From contig NZ_JAKUCN010000001.1 of assembly GCF_022808595.1 (NCBI RefSeq), positions 806,001 through 870,000 on the forward strand: a stretch of DNA of 64,000 bases. Reading direction: 5' to 3'. Positions 33,086-43,395 of the stretch are shown piece by piece. Source of the stretch: Microvirga solisilvae (GTDB taxonomy: Bacteria; Pseudomonadota; Alphaproteobacteria; Rhizobiales; Beijerinckiaceae). The position numbers were made by a program, and so were the translations under genes. Numbering within the stretch: the first letter of the stretch is position 1; each line of letters begins with the position of its first letter. The notes under the pieces are model-generated. The model worked only from the letters and a program-made list of their open reading frames with translations. It was not told the DNA's origin and ran no database searches.

Positions 33086-34583
33086 GGAGCCTGCGTAAAA
33101 CGCCAGGGATCAGCTCGGCGAGGTCCTCCGCGATCAGTCCCGGCCCGAAGCTCGCGCCCGCCTCCGCATGGATCCATGTTCCGGCGCAGGCTGCCTCGAA
33201 GGCCGGAAGCCCTTGGGCCATGAGGCCTGCGATGATGCCGCAAAGGGTATCGCCCGACCCTGCCGTGCCGAGATAAGGCGAGCCGTTCTCGTTGATGGCG
33301 ATACGGCCGTCCGGAGCGGCTATCACCGTGTCCGGCCCTTTCAGCAGGACCACCGCACCCGTATAGACGGCGGTGCGATGCGCACGCTCGATTTTCGATT
33401 CAGGATCAAGGATATCCGGGTGTCCCTTGAACAGGCGCTTGAACTCGCCCTCATGAGGCGTGAGCACGGTCGGCGCATGGTGAAACGCCTGATGCATCTC
33501 CGACGCCAGCCCTTCGAAGGATGTGAGCGCATCCGCGTCGAGCACCAAGGCGCGCCTTGCCTGCGCCGCCACGGCAACCATGGCGCGGGTACCCGAGTGA
33601 ACCCCGAGCGCAGGCCCGAGCACCAGGGAGTTCAGCCTCTCATCCTGAAGAATATGCTGGAGGCCTTCAGGCCCATCGCAGCCCCTGAGCATGATGGCCG
33701 TCAGGTGAGCCGCATTGACCCCGAGCGCTTCCGGCGGCGAGGCTACGGTGACGAGGCCGGAGCCGATGCGCAGGGCCGCCCGCGCCGCCAGCCGCGCTGC
33801 ACCGGTCCGGGTCGCGCCGCCCGAGAGCACGAGCGTATGGCCGCGATCGTATTTGTGAGAGGACAGGCCGGGTTTCGGGAGTTTTCCAAACCAAAGCGGT
33901 GGTGCATTGGCGAAAAGCCTGCCGCCCGACGCTTCGAGCGTTTCACGCGCAATGCCGATATCGACTACCTCGACCTCCCCGCTCAATGCGCGCCCCGGCA
34001 TCAGCAGATGGCAGGGCTTGCGGGCAGCGAACGTCACTGTTCGTGTCGCCCTGACGGCAACGCCCCTCACCTGGCCCGTCTCGCCATCGATTCCCGATGG
34101 CAGGTCGACGGCGAGAATCGGCCGCCCCGAGGCATTCATATGCTCGACCGTGATACGCGCTGCTCCATCGAGATCCCGCGCGAGGCCCGTGCCGAACAGA
34201 GCGTCAATGATCAAATCCGCCTCAGAAAAAGGAAGAGTTTCGGCCGCATCAATCGGCCCCTTCCAATCCTTCGCCGCAAGGGCTGCATCTCCCGATAGGC
34301 GCTCCACTCCCCCAAGAAGCCCGAGGGTCACTCGGCACCCCTGCGCGGCCAGAAGGCTCGCCACGACGAAGCCATCGCCTCCGTTTTGTCCAGGCCCGGC
34401 GGCTATGACCACATGCGCCTCTTTCGTGAGCATTTCGGTGGCAGCCTGGGCCACGGCAGCTCCAGCACGCCGCATGAGGTCGATGCCCGGAATGCCCGAT
34501 CCTATGGTTGCAGCATCCGCAAGCTTCATTTCTTGGGGTCGAAGAACGAGTTCAGGGAGCATTTGGAGCCTCGAAACAGCCAT
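33078..34583 (-). CDS. nnr: Bifunctional NAD(P)HX epimerase / ADP-dependent dehydratase
   Basis: Repairs hydrated NADH/NADPH. 501 aa. The N-terminal YjeF_N epimerase domain has GPGQNGGDGFVVASLLAAQG; the C-terminal ribokinase-like dehydratase domain has NENGSPYLGTAGSGDTLCGIIAGL, the nucleotide-binding GSGDTL signature. Fused form as in E. coli Nnr (YjeF). The 3' end overlaps the convergent SufI-like gene by 8 bp. The 5' side faces glnB divergently. Confidence 0.95.
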   Translation of the reverse strand: MAVSRLQMLPELVLRPQEMKLADAATIGSGIPGIDLMRRAGAAVAQAATEMLTKEAHVVIAAGPGQNGGDGFVVASLLAAQGCRVTLGLLGGVERLSGDAALAAKDWKGPIDAAETLPFSEADLIIDALFGTGLARDLDGAARITVEHMNASGRPILAVDLPSGIDGETGQVRGVAVRATRTVTFAARKPCHLLMPGRALSGEVEVVDIGIARETLEASGGRLFANAPPLWFGKLPKPGLSSHKYDRGHTLVLSGGATRTGAARLAARAALRIGSGLVTVASPPEALGVNAAHLTAIMLRGCDGPEGLQHILQDERLNSLVLGPALGVHSGTRAMVAVAAQARRALVLDADALTSFEGLASEMHQAFHHAPTVLTPHEGEFKRLFKGHPDILDPESKIERAHRTAVYTGAVVLLKGPDTVIAAPDGRIAINENGSPYLGTAGSGDTLCGIIAGLMAQGLPAFEAACAGTWIHAEAGASFGPGLIAEDLAELIPGVLRRLLK

Positions 34584-34709
34584 TCAGAGCCCCTTTGCCG
34601 CCGAAAACCGCACATGCACAAACTTTGAGCAGCAACTGCTCTCCAGAGATGCAATCGCGGGCAGTTTGAATCATCGAGGCCATGGAAGGCACCCCTGAGC
34701 TGGTGCTAA

Positions 34710-35081
<372 letters not shown>

Positions 35082-35141
35082 ACTCGTCATCTCAAGCCAA
35101 GGCCGGCGAGGCCGAGGACAATCAAGGGCAGAAGAGGACTT

Positions 35142-36557
35142 ATGACCATGCAGACCGCCAAGGATGTGCTCAAGGCGATCAAAGATAACGACGTGAAATA
35201 CGTCGACTTCCGTTTCACGGATCCGCGCGGCAAGTGGCAGCACGTCACCTTCGACGTCGACATGGTCGATGAGGACCTGCTCGCCGACGGCATCATGTTC
35301 GATGGTTCGTCTATCGCCGGCTGGAAGGCGATCAACGAGTCCGACATGACCCTCATGCCCGACCCGACGACGGCCCAGATGGACCCGTTCTTCTCGGCGT
35401 CCACCATGATCATCAACTGCGACATCCTCGAGCCCGCCACCGGCGAGCCCTATAACCGCGATCCGCGCGGCATCGCCAAGAAGGCCGAGGCCTATCTGAA
35501 GTCCACGGGCATCGCCGACACGGTCTATGTGGGTCCCGAGGCCGAGTTCTTCGTGTTCGACGACGTGAAGTTCATGGCCGACCCGTACAACACCGGCTTC
35601 AAGCTCGACTCCTCCGAGCTGCCGATCAACGGCGACACGCCTTATGAAGGCGGTAACCTCGGTCACCGCATCCCCGTCAAGGGCGGCTACTTCCCGGTTC
35701 CTCCGCTGGATTCGGCTCAGGACATGCGCGGCGAAATGCTTGCGGCCATGAAGGCCATGGGCGTGACGGTCGAGAAGCACCACCACGAGGTGGCTTCCGC
35801 CCAGCACGAACTCGGCACGAAGTTCAATACGCTGGTGAAGACCGCCGACGAGATGCAGATCTACAAGTACTGCATCCACAACGTGGCTCAGTCCTACGGC
35901 AAGACGGCTACCTTCATGCCGAAGCCGGTCTATGGCGACAACGGCTCGGGCATGCACGTGCACCAGTCGCTCTGGAAGGGCGGCAAGCCCCTCTTCGCCG
36001 GCAACAAGTATGCAGATCTCAGCCAGGAATGCCTGTGGTATATCGGTGGCATCATCAAGCACGCCAAGGCGCTCAACGCCTTCACCAACCCGTCGACGAA
36101 CTCCTACAAGCGTCTCGTCCCGGGCTACGAGGCTCCGGTTCTGCTGGCCTATTCGGCCCGTAACCGCTCCGCCTCCTGCCGTATTCCGTGGACGACCTCG
36201 CCGAAGGCCAAGCGCGTCGAGATCCGCTTCCCCGATCCGACCGCCAATCCTTATCTGGCTTTCACGGCGATCATGATGGCGGGCCTCGACGGCATCTTGA
36301 ACAAGATCGATCCCGGCCAGGCCATGGACAAGGACCTCTACGATCTGCCTCCGCGCGAGCTGAAGAAGATCCCGACGGTCTGCGGCTCGCTTCGTGAAGC
36401 TCTCGCCAGCCTCGACAAGGACCGCGCGTTCCTCAAGGCCGGCGGCGTCTTCAGCGATGACTTCATCGACAGCTATATCGAGCTGAAGATGACCGAGGTC
36501 GCCCGCTTCGAGATGACCCCGCATCCGGTCGAGTTCCAGATGTACTATTCCTGCTAA
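35142..36557 (+). CDS. glnA: Glutamine synthetase type I
   Basis: Makes glutamine from glutamate, ammonia and ATP. 471 aa (GSI-beta). Visible signatures: [27 protein letters not shown], the catalytic [29 protein letters not shown] and the adenylylation Tyr in [11 protein letters not shown]. Second gene of the glnB operon; activity would be controlled by PII-dependent adenylylation. Confidence 0.98.
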   Translation: MTMQTAKDVLKAIKDNDVKYVDFRFTDPRGKWQHVTFDVDMVDEDLLADGIMFDGSSIAGWKAINESDMTLMPDPTTAQMDPFFSASTMIINCDILEPATGEPYNRDPRGIAKKAEAYLKSTGIADTVYVGPEAEFFVFDDVKFMADPYNTGFKLDSSELPINGDTPYEGGNLGHRIPVKGGYFPVPPLDSAQDMRGEMLAAMKAMGVTVEKHHHEVASAQHELGTKFNTLVKTADEMQIYKYCIHNVAQSYGKTATFMPKPVYGDNGSGMHVHQSLWKGGKPLFAGNKYADLSQECLWYIGGIIKHAKALNAFTNPSTNSYKRLVPGYEAPVLLAYSARNRSASCRIPWTTSPKAKRVEIRFPDPTANPYLAFTAIMMAGLDGILNKIDPGQAMDKDLYDLPPRELKKIPTVCGSLREALASLDKDRAFLKAGGVFSDDFIDSYIELKMTEVARFEMTPHPVEFQMYYSC

Positions 36558-36601
36558 GCGGGAAGAGGTTTTTCCTCCCGGCTGCTTTTCGCAGCCTGCC
36601 T

Positions 36602-36630
36602 GCCGGAGCCCTCGTGGCTCCGGCATTTTT
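36602..36630 (+). terminator. Terminator of glnBA
   Basis: Perfect 9-bp stem GCCGGAGCC / GGCTCCGGC with a CTCGT loop, then ATTTTTATT. Ends the glnBA operon 44 nt after the stop. Confidence 0.93.
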
Positions 36631-36797
36631 ATTGATACGCCCTTGGGATTAGGGGCTACCCATTTCGGGGCATACTCCTCCGCAAATCAGGAACGCTTTC
36701 TTGTTTTTCTGAGTTAGCCAGCCTGTTCGGCCGATCAAAAATGGCCGCGGGCTCGGGCCTTAAGCTCGAGCTAAGGAATGTTTCTCAGAGGAGTGAA

Positions 36798-37148
36798 ATG
36801 ATGAAAGTTCTCATGATCGCGACTGCGACCGCTATCGGCCTGCTGGCTGCTGCTCCGGCCGGCGCCCAGACCTCGGTGACCACCACGACGGAAACCACGG
36901 GTTCGATCACCATCGCTCCGGAACAGCGCACCGTCATCCATCAGCGCCTGGGCACGGCAAAGCCCGTGACCGTGAAGGAGAAGGTGACCGTTGGTATGGC
37001 AGTGCCGAGCACGGTCGAACTGCAGACGGTTCCCGACACCATCGTCACCGACATCCCGTCGGTGAAGGGCTACAGCTACTTCGTCTATAATGACGATGTG
37101 GTTCTGGTCGACCCGAAGACCCGCAAGGTCGTGACCATCGTCGAGTAA
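36798..37148 (+). CDS. Secreted DUF1236 protein
   Basis: Start at ATG 36798 after CAGAGGAGTGAA. The 116-aa protein has a signal peptide (MMKVLMIATATAIGLLAAAPAGAQ), a Thr-rich stretch, and a DUF1236 domain (EQRTVIHQRLGTAKP, VGMAVPSTVELQTVP, YSYFVYNDDVVLVDPKTRKVV). This family is common and abundant in Rhizobiales envelopes, with no assigned biochemical role. It has its own terminator. Confidence 0.85.
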   Translation: MMKVLMIATATAIGLLAAAPAGAQTSVTTTTETTGSITIAPEQRTVIHQRLGTAKPVTVKEKVTVGMAVPSTVELQTVPDTIVTDIPSVKGYSYFVYNDDVVLVDPKTRKVVTIVE

Positions 37149-37170
37149 AGTAGGCGCTCACTCTCGACAT

Positions 37171-37200
37171 GCCGCTCCCTAACGGGGGCGGCATTTTCTT
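37171..37200 (+). terminator. Terminator of DUF1236 gene
   Basis: Stem GCCGCTCCC / GGGGGCGGC (one mismatch) with a TAAC loop, then ATTTTCTTTT. Located 22 nt past the stop. Confidence 0.85.
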
Positions 37201-37222
37201 TTGAGCATACTAGAAAACGAAA

Positions 37223-37248
37223 AAAGGCCCGGGGAAACCCGGGCCTTT
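37223..37248 (-). terminator. Terminator of porin gene
   Basis: Perfect 11-bp stem AAAGGCCCGGG / CCCGGGCCTTT with a GAAA loop; on the minus strand more Ts follow. It lies 22 nt after the porin stop and can also act on plus-strand read-through. Confidence 0.92.
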
Positions 37249-37270
37249 CCTATCGCCGAAGCGACAGATC

Positions 37271-37930
37271 TTAGTAGGTGCTGAACTTGTAGTTCAGGCC
37301 AGCGCGGACGACACCGAAATCGGTCTCGCCGGTGCTGAAGGTCGTGCCACCGAAGGTGAAGTCTTCGTCTTCGAGGTTCACGTAGAGACCTTCAACCTTC
37401 ATGGTCAGGTTGTTGGTGAAGGCGTACTCGAGACCGCCACCGAGGGTCCAGCCGTTGCGGTCGTCAGCGAAAGCGAAGCCGCCGGTTGCGTAGATGAGGG
37501 CGCGATCGAAGGCCACACCAGCGCGAGCGCGGACGGTGCCGAACCAATCGTCGGAGTCAACCGTGACGGTGCCAGCCGGGAAGACGTAGGTGGTGCTGCC
37601 GAAGTCAGCCCACTGCAGGTCGCCTTCAACACCAACCACGAACGAGCCGATCTGGTAGTTGTAGCCGATCTGAGCGCCGCCGACGAAGCCAGCGTCATCA
37701 TCGCTGTCGCCGGTGATGGTGGCGCCGCCGAACACGATGTCGTTGTCGCCGCCGTTGTTGAAGCCGATGCCGGCGTTCACACCAGCGTAGAAGCCGGTCC
37801 AGGTGAAGACCGGAACAGCAACGACCGGAGCCGGAGCGCGGCGCGACGGGAGGTCAGCAGCGGAAGCAGCAGCGGAGAGGCTGAGCAGGGCGACCGAAGC
37901 GAGGAGAATCTTTTTCATTTGCTTATCCAT
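37271..37930 (-). CDS. Outer membrane beta-barrel protein, Omp25/Omp31-like
   Basis: Eight-stranded outer membrane barrel. 219 aa with signal peptide (MKKILLASVALLSLSAAASAADLP). The mature start VFTWTGFYAGVNAGIGF is the hallmark of rhizobial/Brucella Omp25/Omp31 homologues, and the chain ends with LNYKFSTY, a typical last strand. Several Asp-rich loops may bind cations. A second possible start five codons upstream (MDKQMKK) cannot be excluded. Confidence 0.92.
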   Translation of the reverse strand: MDKQMKKILLASVALLSLSAAASAADLPSRRAPAPVVAVPVFTWTGFYAGVNAGIGFNNGGDNDIVFGGATITGDSDDDAGFVGGAQIGYNYQIGSFVVGVEGDLQWADFGSTTYVFPAGTVTVDSDDWFGTVRARAGVAFDRALIYATGGFAFADDRNGWTLGGGLEYAFTNNLTMKVEGLYVNLEDEDFTFGGTTFSTGETDFGVVRAGLNYKFSTY

Positions 37931-38222
37931 TTAGCTTGAAGGCTATGGTTTAGCTTCTAACCCAAGGTTGCCGTATCGTCTGTCACTTTTGCGCAACACA
38001 GAACAAATGACGCCGCATTCCGGCCCAACTTGTGGAAATTTTCGCCCCCGGCCCATGACGCAATGGCAGGCCTTCGCTGAAGCCCCCAGCGCCTCAGGAT
38101 CAGCAAGCTACTGATAATAGTTGGCTTTTCTCCGATCATCGACCTTGAAGGGCGGCCAATCACTAGATCGCCTTCCAGTAAGAAAGCGTTGACCATGCCC
38201 TATAGGAAAATGTGAGTGGAAG

Positions 38223-38927
38223 TCATTTCATCCCCTCTTCCAGCCACATTTGGAGCGCCCGATTGACCCTTTCGGGCTGCTCCAGCGTCGATGAATGCCC
38301 CGAATCGGGAATCACGACGAGGGATGCCCACTCGATCATGTCGGCCATTTCGCGCGCGATCTCGGGCGGCGTGATCAGATCGCCGTCTCCGACGAGAATC
38401 AGGGTCGGGATTTCAATGCTGGGGAGAAGCGGTCGGGAATCGGCACGACCGATGATGGCACGCTGCTGCCTGACATAAGCTCCCGGGCCCGTCTCCCGCA
38501 TCATGCCGAAAACCGTTTCCTGAAGCGCCGTATCCCCTTGGCGTTCCGGATGCACCAGCTTGGGCCAGATCTGAGGAAAGATCTGCTCGTATCGACCGGC
38601 CTCGGCCAGTGCGATAAGCCTTTCACGGTCCCGGGTGGCCTCGGGCGTATCGGGACGCGGGCTCGTATCGAGAAGAGCAAGGCGCTGGACGCGTTCCGGG
38701 GCTTGGCGCATCACCTCCATGGCGATGTAGCCCCCCATCGAGAGCCCGGCGAGGGAGAACCGCTCCGGCGCGCTCTTGAGAAGCCGCGCCGCGATGGCAG
38801 GGATCGAATCGTCCTGCGTGTGATCGGCGACGATGATGTCCCGCCCTTCCGACAAGGCGGAAATCTGCGGCTCGAACAGGCGCGCCGTGCAGGCCAACCC
38901 CGGAACCAGAACGACCGTCTCGGCCAT
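38223..38927 (-). CDS. Alpha/beta-fold hydrolase
   Basis: 234 aa. Catalytic triad visible: nucleophile Ser in SLAGLSMGGYIAM, acid in LILVGDGDLITPP, His in VIPDSGHSSTLEQPE. The motif set fits the 3-oxoadipate enol-lactonase/homoserine-acetyltransferase-like alpha/beta hydrolases, but the substrate cannot be told. No signal peptide, so cytosolic. The 292-bp region on its upstream left side (37931-38222) contains no convincing gene. Confidence 0.88.
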   Translation of the reverse strand: MAETVVLVPGLACTARLFEPQISALSEGRDIIVADHTQDDSIPAIAARLLKSAPERFSLAGLSMGGYIAMEVMRQAPERVQRLALLDTSPRPDTPEATRDRERLIALAEAGRYEQIFPQIWPKLVHPERQGDTALQETVFGMMRETGPGAYVRQQRAIIGRADSRPLLPSIEIPTLILVGDGDLITPPEIAREMADMIEWASLVVIPDSGHSSTLEQPERVNRALQMWLEEGMK

Positions 38928-39104
38928 GGTGTCTTTCCCTCAAAAGTTCGCTTGTATTGACAAGCCGATAGCTTGTCCTATGGTCCCGCCACACCTTAAC
39001 TTGAGCAAGAGCCTCAGGTGAAACCAGTCTCGCGCCCGTTAGTTGCCGTAGAGCGCGGCCGGCACTCAAGCGCACCCCGCCCTCAACGGTATAGATAGAG
39101 ATTC

Positions 39105-40571
39105 ATGTCGTTCGCCGAACTCGGACTTAGCGATAAAGTTCAACAGGCTGTTGCCTCTGCCGGTTACACGGAGCCGACACCGATCCAGGCCCAGGCCATC
39201 CCCCATGTCCTTGCGCGCAAGGACGTGCTCGGCATCGCCCAGACGGGCACGGGCAAGACGGCGGCCTTCACCCTGCCGATGCTGACCCTGCTGGAGCACG
39301 GGCGCGCCCGTGCCCGCATGCCGCGCACGCTCATCCTCGAGCCCACCCGCGAGCTGGCGGCCCAGGTCGAGGACAATTTCGACAAGTACGGCATCAACCA
39401 TAAGCTTTCGGTGGCCCTGCTGATCGGCGGCGTGTCCTTCGGCGACCAGGACGCCAAGATCACCCGCGGTGTGGACGTGCTGATCGCGACCCCTGGCCGC
39501 CTGCTCGACCATTTTGAGCGCGGCAAGCTGCTGCTCACCGGCGTCGAGCTTCTCGTGATCGACGAAGCCGACCGCATGCTCGACATGGGCTTCATCCCCG
39601 ATATCGAGCGCATCGTGAAGCTCGTTCCCTTCACACGCCAGACGCTCTTCTTCTCCGCGACCATGCCGCCGGAGATCCAGCGTCTCGCCGATGCCTTCCT
39701 GCACAACCCGGTGAAGGTCGAGGTCGCCCGCGCCGCTTCGACCGCAGCCACGATCACCCAGCGCCTCGTCGCAACGGGTCGTCAGGATTTCGAGAAGCGC
39801 GAGACGCTGCGCGGCCTGATCCGCAACGCGACGGACCTGCAGAACGCCGTGGTTTTCTGCAACCGCAAGCGCGATGTTGCGGTGCTGCATCGCTCGCTGC
39901 AGAAGCATGGTTTTGGCGCCGTCGCCCTTCACGGCGACATGGACCAGCATGCCCGCATGGCGGCCCTCGACAGCTTCCGCAGCGGCGAGATGCCGATTCT
40001 CGTGGCCAGCGACGTCGCCGCCCGAGGCCTCGACATTCCGACCGTGAGCCACGTTTTCAATTACGACATTCCGCACCACGCGGAAGACTATGTCCACCGC
40101 ATCGGCCGCACAGGCCGCGCGGGCCGCGCGGGTCAGGCGTTCACGCTTGTCGGCCCAGGTGATGAGAAGTCGCTCAGCGCTATCGAGAAGCTGATCACCA
40201 CCCCCATCGAGTGGGAAGGACCGACACTCGCGGAGCTGCCGCCCTCCGAAGGCTCTTCGCGCCGTGGTGGCCGTGGCGAGGAGCGTTCCTCGCGCAGCCG
40301 CAAGGTGAAGGTTCGCTCCGGTGGAGATCGCCAGCGCTCCAAGTCCGATGATGCAGCCGAGGAAGCCGCTCCCAGACGCGAGGCCGCGCCTGCACCTCAG
40401 CAGGAGGAGACCCGCAGGCCGCGTCCGGAGCGTGAGCGTGAGCGCGATCGCCAATCCTCACGCGGCAATCAGAACCGCTCGCGCCGCGATGACGACGACG
40501 CGCCGGTGAAGGGCATGGGCGATCATATGCCTGCCTTCCTGATGCGTCCGGTGACGATCAAGAAGTCCTAA
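39105..40571 (+). CDS. rhlE: DEAD-box RNA helicase, RhlE-like
   Basis: Unwinds RNA in ribosome assembly or mRNA decay. 488 aa. Q motif (YTEPTPIQAQAIP), Walker A AQTGTGKTAAF, PTRELAAQ, VIDEADRMLDMGF, FFSATMP and HRIGRTGRAGR are all present. The C-terminal 110 residues form a low-complexity Arg/Ser/Glu-rich tail (ERERERDRQSSRGNQNRSRRDDDD), typical of RhlE-type RNA tethering. Its end overlaps the convergent TfoX-like gene by 4 bp. Confidence 0.94.
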   Translation: MSFAELGLSDKVQQAVASAGYTEPTPIQAQAIPHVLARKDVLGIAQTGTGKTAAFTLPMLTLLEHGRARARMPRTLILEPTRELAAQVEDNFDKYGINHKLSVALLIGGVSFGDQDAKITRGVDVLIATPGRLLDHFERGKLLLTGVELLVIDEADRMLDMGFIPDIERIVKLVPFTRQTLFFSATMPPEIQRLADAFLHNPVKVEVARAASTAATITQRLVATGRQDFEKRETLRGLIRNATDLQNAVVFCNRKRDVAVLHRSLQKHGFGAVALHGDMDQHARMAALDSFRSGEMPILVASDVAARGLDIPTVSHVFNYDIPHHAEDYVHRIGRTGRAGRAGQAFTLVGPGDEKSLSAIEKLITTPIEWEGPTLAELPPSEGSSRRGGRGEERSSRSRKVKVRSGGDRQRSKSDDAAEEAAPRREAAPAPQQEETRRPRPERERERDRQSSRGNQNRSRRDDDDAPVKGMGDHMPAFLMRPVTIKKS

Positions 40572-40957
40572 GCCGTTTCCGCAGTGGATTTTCGTGCCTT
40601 TCGAAGGGGCGCCGACTTCTTTGTCTTGGCGCCCTTCGAGGCTTTGGCGCGCAACGCGGCCCTGAGAGCCATGCGCGCCAGCTCGGCAGCTTCATCCGGG
40701 TCGTCGAGGGCCGATTCCGGCATCAGCCAGAAGCTCGTGATCGTCATCCGGCCGTCCTTCGTCTGAAAGCTGAAGGGGCGCGAGCCAAGCTGCCTGAAGT
40801 GGCCGACACTGTCATCGTCCACCTTAAGAAAAAGCTCGCCCTCGTCAGCCAGGGCGAACATCACCCCTTCCCGATAGATCCCCTGCCCGCCGAACATCCT
40901 GCGGATCTGAACCGGACCGAAGGTCTGGAAGATATCGCTGATGGCTTCGGCATCCAT
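40568..40957 (-). CDS. TfoX/Sxy N-terminal domain protein
   Basis: 129 aa. The N-terminal 95 residues match the TfoX_N domain (FGPVQIRRMFGGQGIYREGVMFALADEGELFLKVDD, then FWLMPESALDDPDEAAELARMAL). The C-terminus is a Lys/Ala-rich tail (KASKGAKTKKSAPLRKARKS) that may bind nucleic acid. In gamma-proteobacteria TfoX controls competence; in Rhizobiales stand-alone TfoX_N proteins have no assigned role. Lies 15 bp downstream of sufA, same strand. Confidence 0.85.
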   Translation of the reverse strand: MDAEAISDIFQTFGPVQIRRMFGGQGIYREGVMFALADEGELFLKVDDDSVGHFRQLGSRPFSFQTKDGRMTITSFWLMPESALDDPDEAAELARMALRAALRAKASKGAKTKKSAPLRKARKSTAETA

Positions 40958-40972
40958 GGGATCAGTCCAGGG

Positions 40973-41353
40973 TCAGCCGGCGGTATGAAGTGCGGGAGGT
41001 GTAGCGGGTGTGATGGCGACGGATTCGCCACAGCCGCAGGCCGAGGTCTGGTTGGGATTGTTGAACACGAACTGAGACGACATCTTCGTGGTCTGGAAGT
41101 CCATTTCCGTGCCCAGCAGGAACAGCACCGCCTTGGGGTCGATGAGCACTGTCACGCCCTTGTCCTCGACCACTTCGTCGAGGGGGTTGATGCTCTCTGC
41201 GTATTCCATGGTGTAGGACATGCCAGCGCAGCCGCCGTTCTTCACGCCCACGCGGACGCCGACGATGGGCTTGTCCGCCTTACCGATGATGTCCTTGACG
41301 CGGTTTGCCGCCGCGTCGGTCAAGGTCACGACCTTGAAGCCTGGTAGAGCCAT
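40973..41353 (-). CDS. sufA: A-type Fe-S carrier, SufA/ErpA family
   Basis: Transfers Fe-S clusters to apoproteins. 126 aa. The three conserved Cys are present: NGGCAGMSYTME and SACGCGESV (C-x-C). In many Rhizobiales sufA is the last gene of the suf cluster; here it is separated from sufT by the opposite-strand ybaL gene and probably has its own promoter, yet shares orientation with suf. Confidence 0.93.
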   Translation of the reverse strand: MALPGFKVVTLTDAAANRVKDIIGKADKPIVGVRVGVKNGGCAGMSYTMEYAESINPLDEVVEDKGVTVLIDPKAVLFLLGTEMDFQTTKMSSQFVFNNPNQTSACGCGESVAITPATPPALHTAG

Positions 41354-41526
41354 TAGCCTTCTCTCCTGACGGCCGGGTTCAAGGCCCGGGCAGAACGAGT
41401 ACGATTATTTCATAGATAAGAGATGAAAGCGCAAACGTCGAGGCCATCCGGGGTTGTGCCTACGGCCTAGGTAGCCCATATCGAAAAAATCACCCTCAAG
41501 GACAGCTCACCCCTAAAGGAGAACAG

Positions 41527-43341
41527 ATGCCGCATCACATGCCGCTGATCTCAACCATCGTCGTCGGCCTTGTTCTGGCATTTGTTTTTGGCGCTCTCGC
41601 GCAACGTCTCCGTGTTTCTCCCCTTGTCGGCTATCTCCTCGCCGGTGTCTTCGTCGGCCCCTTCACTCCGGGCTATGTGGCCGATCAGGGCCTCGCCAAT
41701 CAGCTCGCCGAGATCGGCGTGATCCTGCTGATGTTCGGTGTGGGTCTTCACTTTTCCTTGAAGGACCTTCTCTCGGTCAAAGCCATCGCCATCCCTGGCG
41801 CCATCGTGCAGATCGCCAGCGCCACGCTGCTCGGCATGGGCCTTGCCTGGATCATGGGCTGGAACGTGGTCGCGGGCCTCGTCTTCGGTCTCGCGCTCTC
41901 GGTCGCCAGTACCGTCGTGCTGCTGCGTGCCCTGCAGGAGCGCCGCCTCGTGGAAACAGAGCGCGGCCATATCGCCGTCGGATGGTTGATCGTCGAAGAC
42001 CTCGCCATGGTGCTGACCCTGGTGCTCCTGCCGGCCTTCGCCAATGCGACCGCCAGTGCGTCGGCGGATGTGGAGAGCATCGTGCTCTCGCTGGGGCTTA
42101 CCCTCGGCAAAGTGGTCGCCTTCATGGCGATCATGCTGATCGTCGGTCGTCGGGTCATCCCCTGGATCCTGCATTATGTCGCCCATACGGGTTCGCGCGA
42201 GCTGTTCCGGCTCTCGGTCCTCGCGATTGCGCTGGGCACTGCCTTCGCGGCTGCGGAGCTGTTCGGGGTTTCCTTCGCCCTCGGTGCCTTCTTCGCAGGC
42301 ATGGTGCTTAGCGAGTCCGAGCTGAGCCATCAGGCCGCCTCCGAAACGCTGCCTCTTCGCGACGCCTTCGCGGTTCTGTTCTTCGTCTCGGTCGGCATGC
42401 TGTTCGACCCGATGATCCTGATCAATTCGTTCTGGCCGGTGCTGGCGACCTTCCTGATCATCGTGTTCGGCAAGTCCGTGGCCGCTTACGCCATCGTGCG
42501 CCTCTTTCGCCATCCGGACTCCACCGCGCTGACCATCGCGGCGAGCCTTGCGCAGATCGGCGAGTTCTCGTTCATCCTCGCGGGCCTCGGCGTCGATCTT
42601 CAGCTCCTGCCCGAACAGGGGCGCGATCTGATTCTGGCTGGCGCCATTCTCTCGATCCTCGTGAACCCGTTCCTGTTCACGCTGCTCGACCGCTGGTTCT
42701 CCAAGCGCGAAACCATTCGCGCGCAGGCGAAAGCCGAGGCCGTGGCGGCGGAAGAGAAGGCCATCGCCGACGAGAAAGCAGCCGCCGCGGCCGCGCGGGA
42801 GCCGCTGCCGGTCACGTCTCTTACCGATCACGTCGTTCTCGTGGGGCATGGCCGGGTCGGCAAGTTCATCAGCCGGAAGCTCGCCTCCTCCGGCACACCC
42901 TTCCTGGTGGTCGAGACCAACAAGAGCCAGGTGGCCGATCTGCAGGGGGACGGAAGCGAACTTCTCGTCGGCAATGCCGCCGATCCGGAGATTGCGGCCG
43001 CCGCCAATCTGAAGGAAGCACGCTGCCTGCTCGTGGCAATCCCCGACGCTTTCGAGAGCGGGCAGATCGTCGAGCAGGCGCGCCGGCAGAATGCAGATCT
43101 GCCGATCATCGTGCGAGTCCATTCCGCCGCCCAGGAAGAGCATGTCGAGAAATACGGCGCGACCCGGGTCGTCATGGCCGAACAGGAAATCGCCCGCGCC
43201 ATGGTCTCCGCGGTTCCCGATGCGCCCCGCGCGCCGATCCTCTCCTCCGTCGAGGAGGCTGACGACATCGTTAAGCACGATCATGAGGAGCGAGCGCCAG
43301 AAGAACGGGTGCCTGAGAAACCATCCTACACGACGCCATAA
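41527..43341 (+). CDS. ybaL: Cation/proton antiporter, YbaL/KefB type (CPA2)
   Basis: Inner-membrane K+/H+ antiporter. 604 aa. Twelve or so membrane segments span residues 8-385 (e.g. MPLISTIVVGLVLAFVFGAL, GFALSVASTVVLLRAL-type core), followed by an Ala/Glu/Lys-rich coiled linker and a C-terminal TrkA-N domain (DHVVLVGHGRVGKFISRKLASSG, residues about 436-550) that binds NAD(H). The N-terminus (MPHHMPLISTIV) closely follows YbaL. Inserted between sufT and sufA on the other strand. Confidence 0.92.
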   Translation: MPHHMPLISTIVVGLVLAFVFGALAQRLRVSPLVGYLLAGVFVGPFTPGYVADQGLANQLAEIGVILLMFGVGLHFSLKDLLSVKAIAIPGAIVQIASATLLGMGLAWIMGWNVVAGLVFGLALSVASTVVLLRALQERRLVETERGHIAVGWLIVEDLAMVLTLVLLPAFANATASASADVESIVLSLGLTLGKVVAFMAIMLIVGRRVIPWILHYVAHTGSRELFRLSVLAIALGTAFAAAELFGVSFALGAFFAGMVLSESELSHQAASETLPLRDAFAVLFFVSVGMLFDPMILINSFWPVLATFLIIVFGKSVAAYAIVRLFRHPDSTALTIAASLAQIGEFSFILAGLGVDLQLLPEQGRDLILAGAILSILVNPFLFTLLDRWFSKRETIRAQAKAEAVAAEEKAIADEKAAAAAAREPLPVTSLTDHVVLVGHGRVGKFISRKLASSGTPFLVVETNKSQVADLQGDGSELLVGNAADPEIAAAANLKEARCLLVAIPDAFESGQIVEQARRQNADLPIIVRVHSAAQEEHVEKYGATRVVMAEQEIARAMVSAVPDAPRAPILSSVEEADDIVKHDHEERAPEERVPEKPSYTTP

Positions 43342-43344
43342 GCG

Positions 43345-43372
43345 AATGGCCGGGCTAGCCCGGCCATTTTTC
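43345..43372 (+). terminator. Terminator of ybaL
   Basis: Stem AATGGCCGGGC / GCCCGGCCATT followed by TTTTCTATT, just after the stop. The stem resembles the palindrome at 45163-45191. Confidence 0.9.
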
Positions 43373-43395
43373 TATTCAGCGATGAGCCGTGAGGC

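Noticed and set aside
37957..38196. 79-codon minus frame between porin and hydrolase
   Set aside because: No ribosome site, no recognisable features, irregular composition; treated as intergenic.
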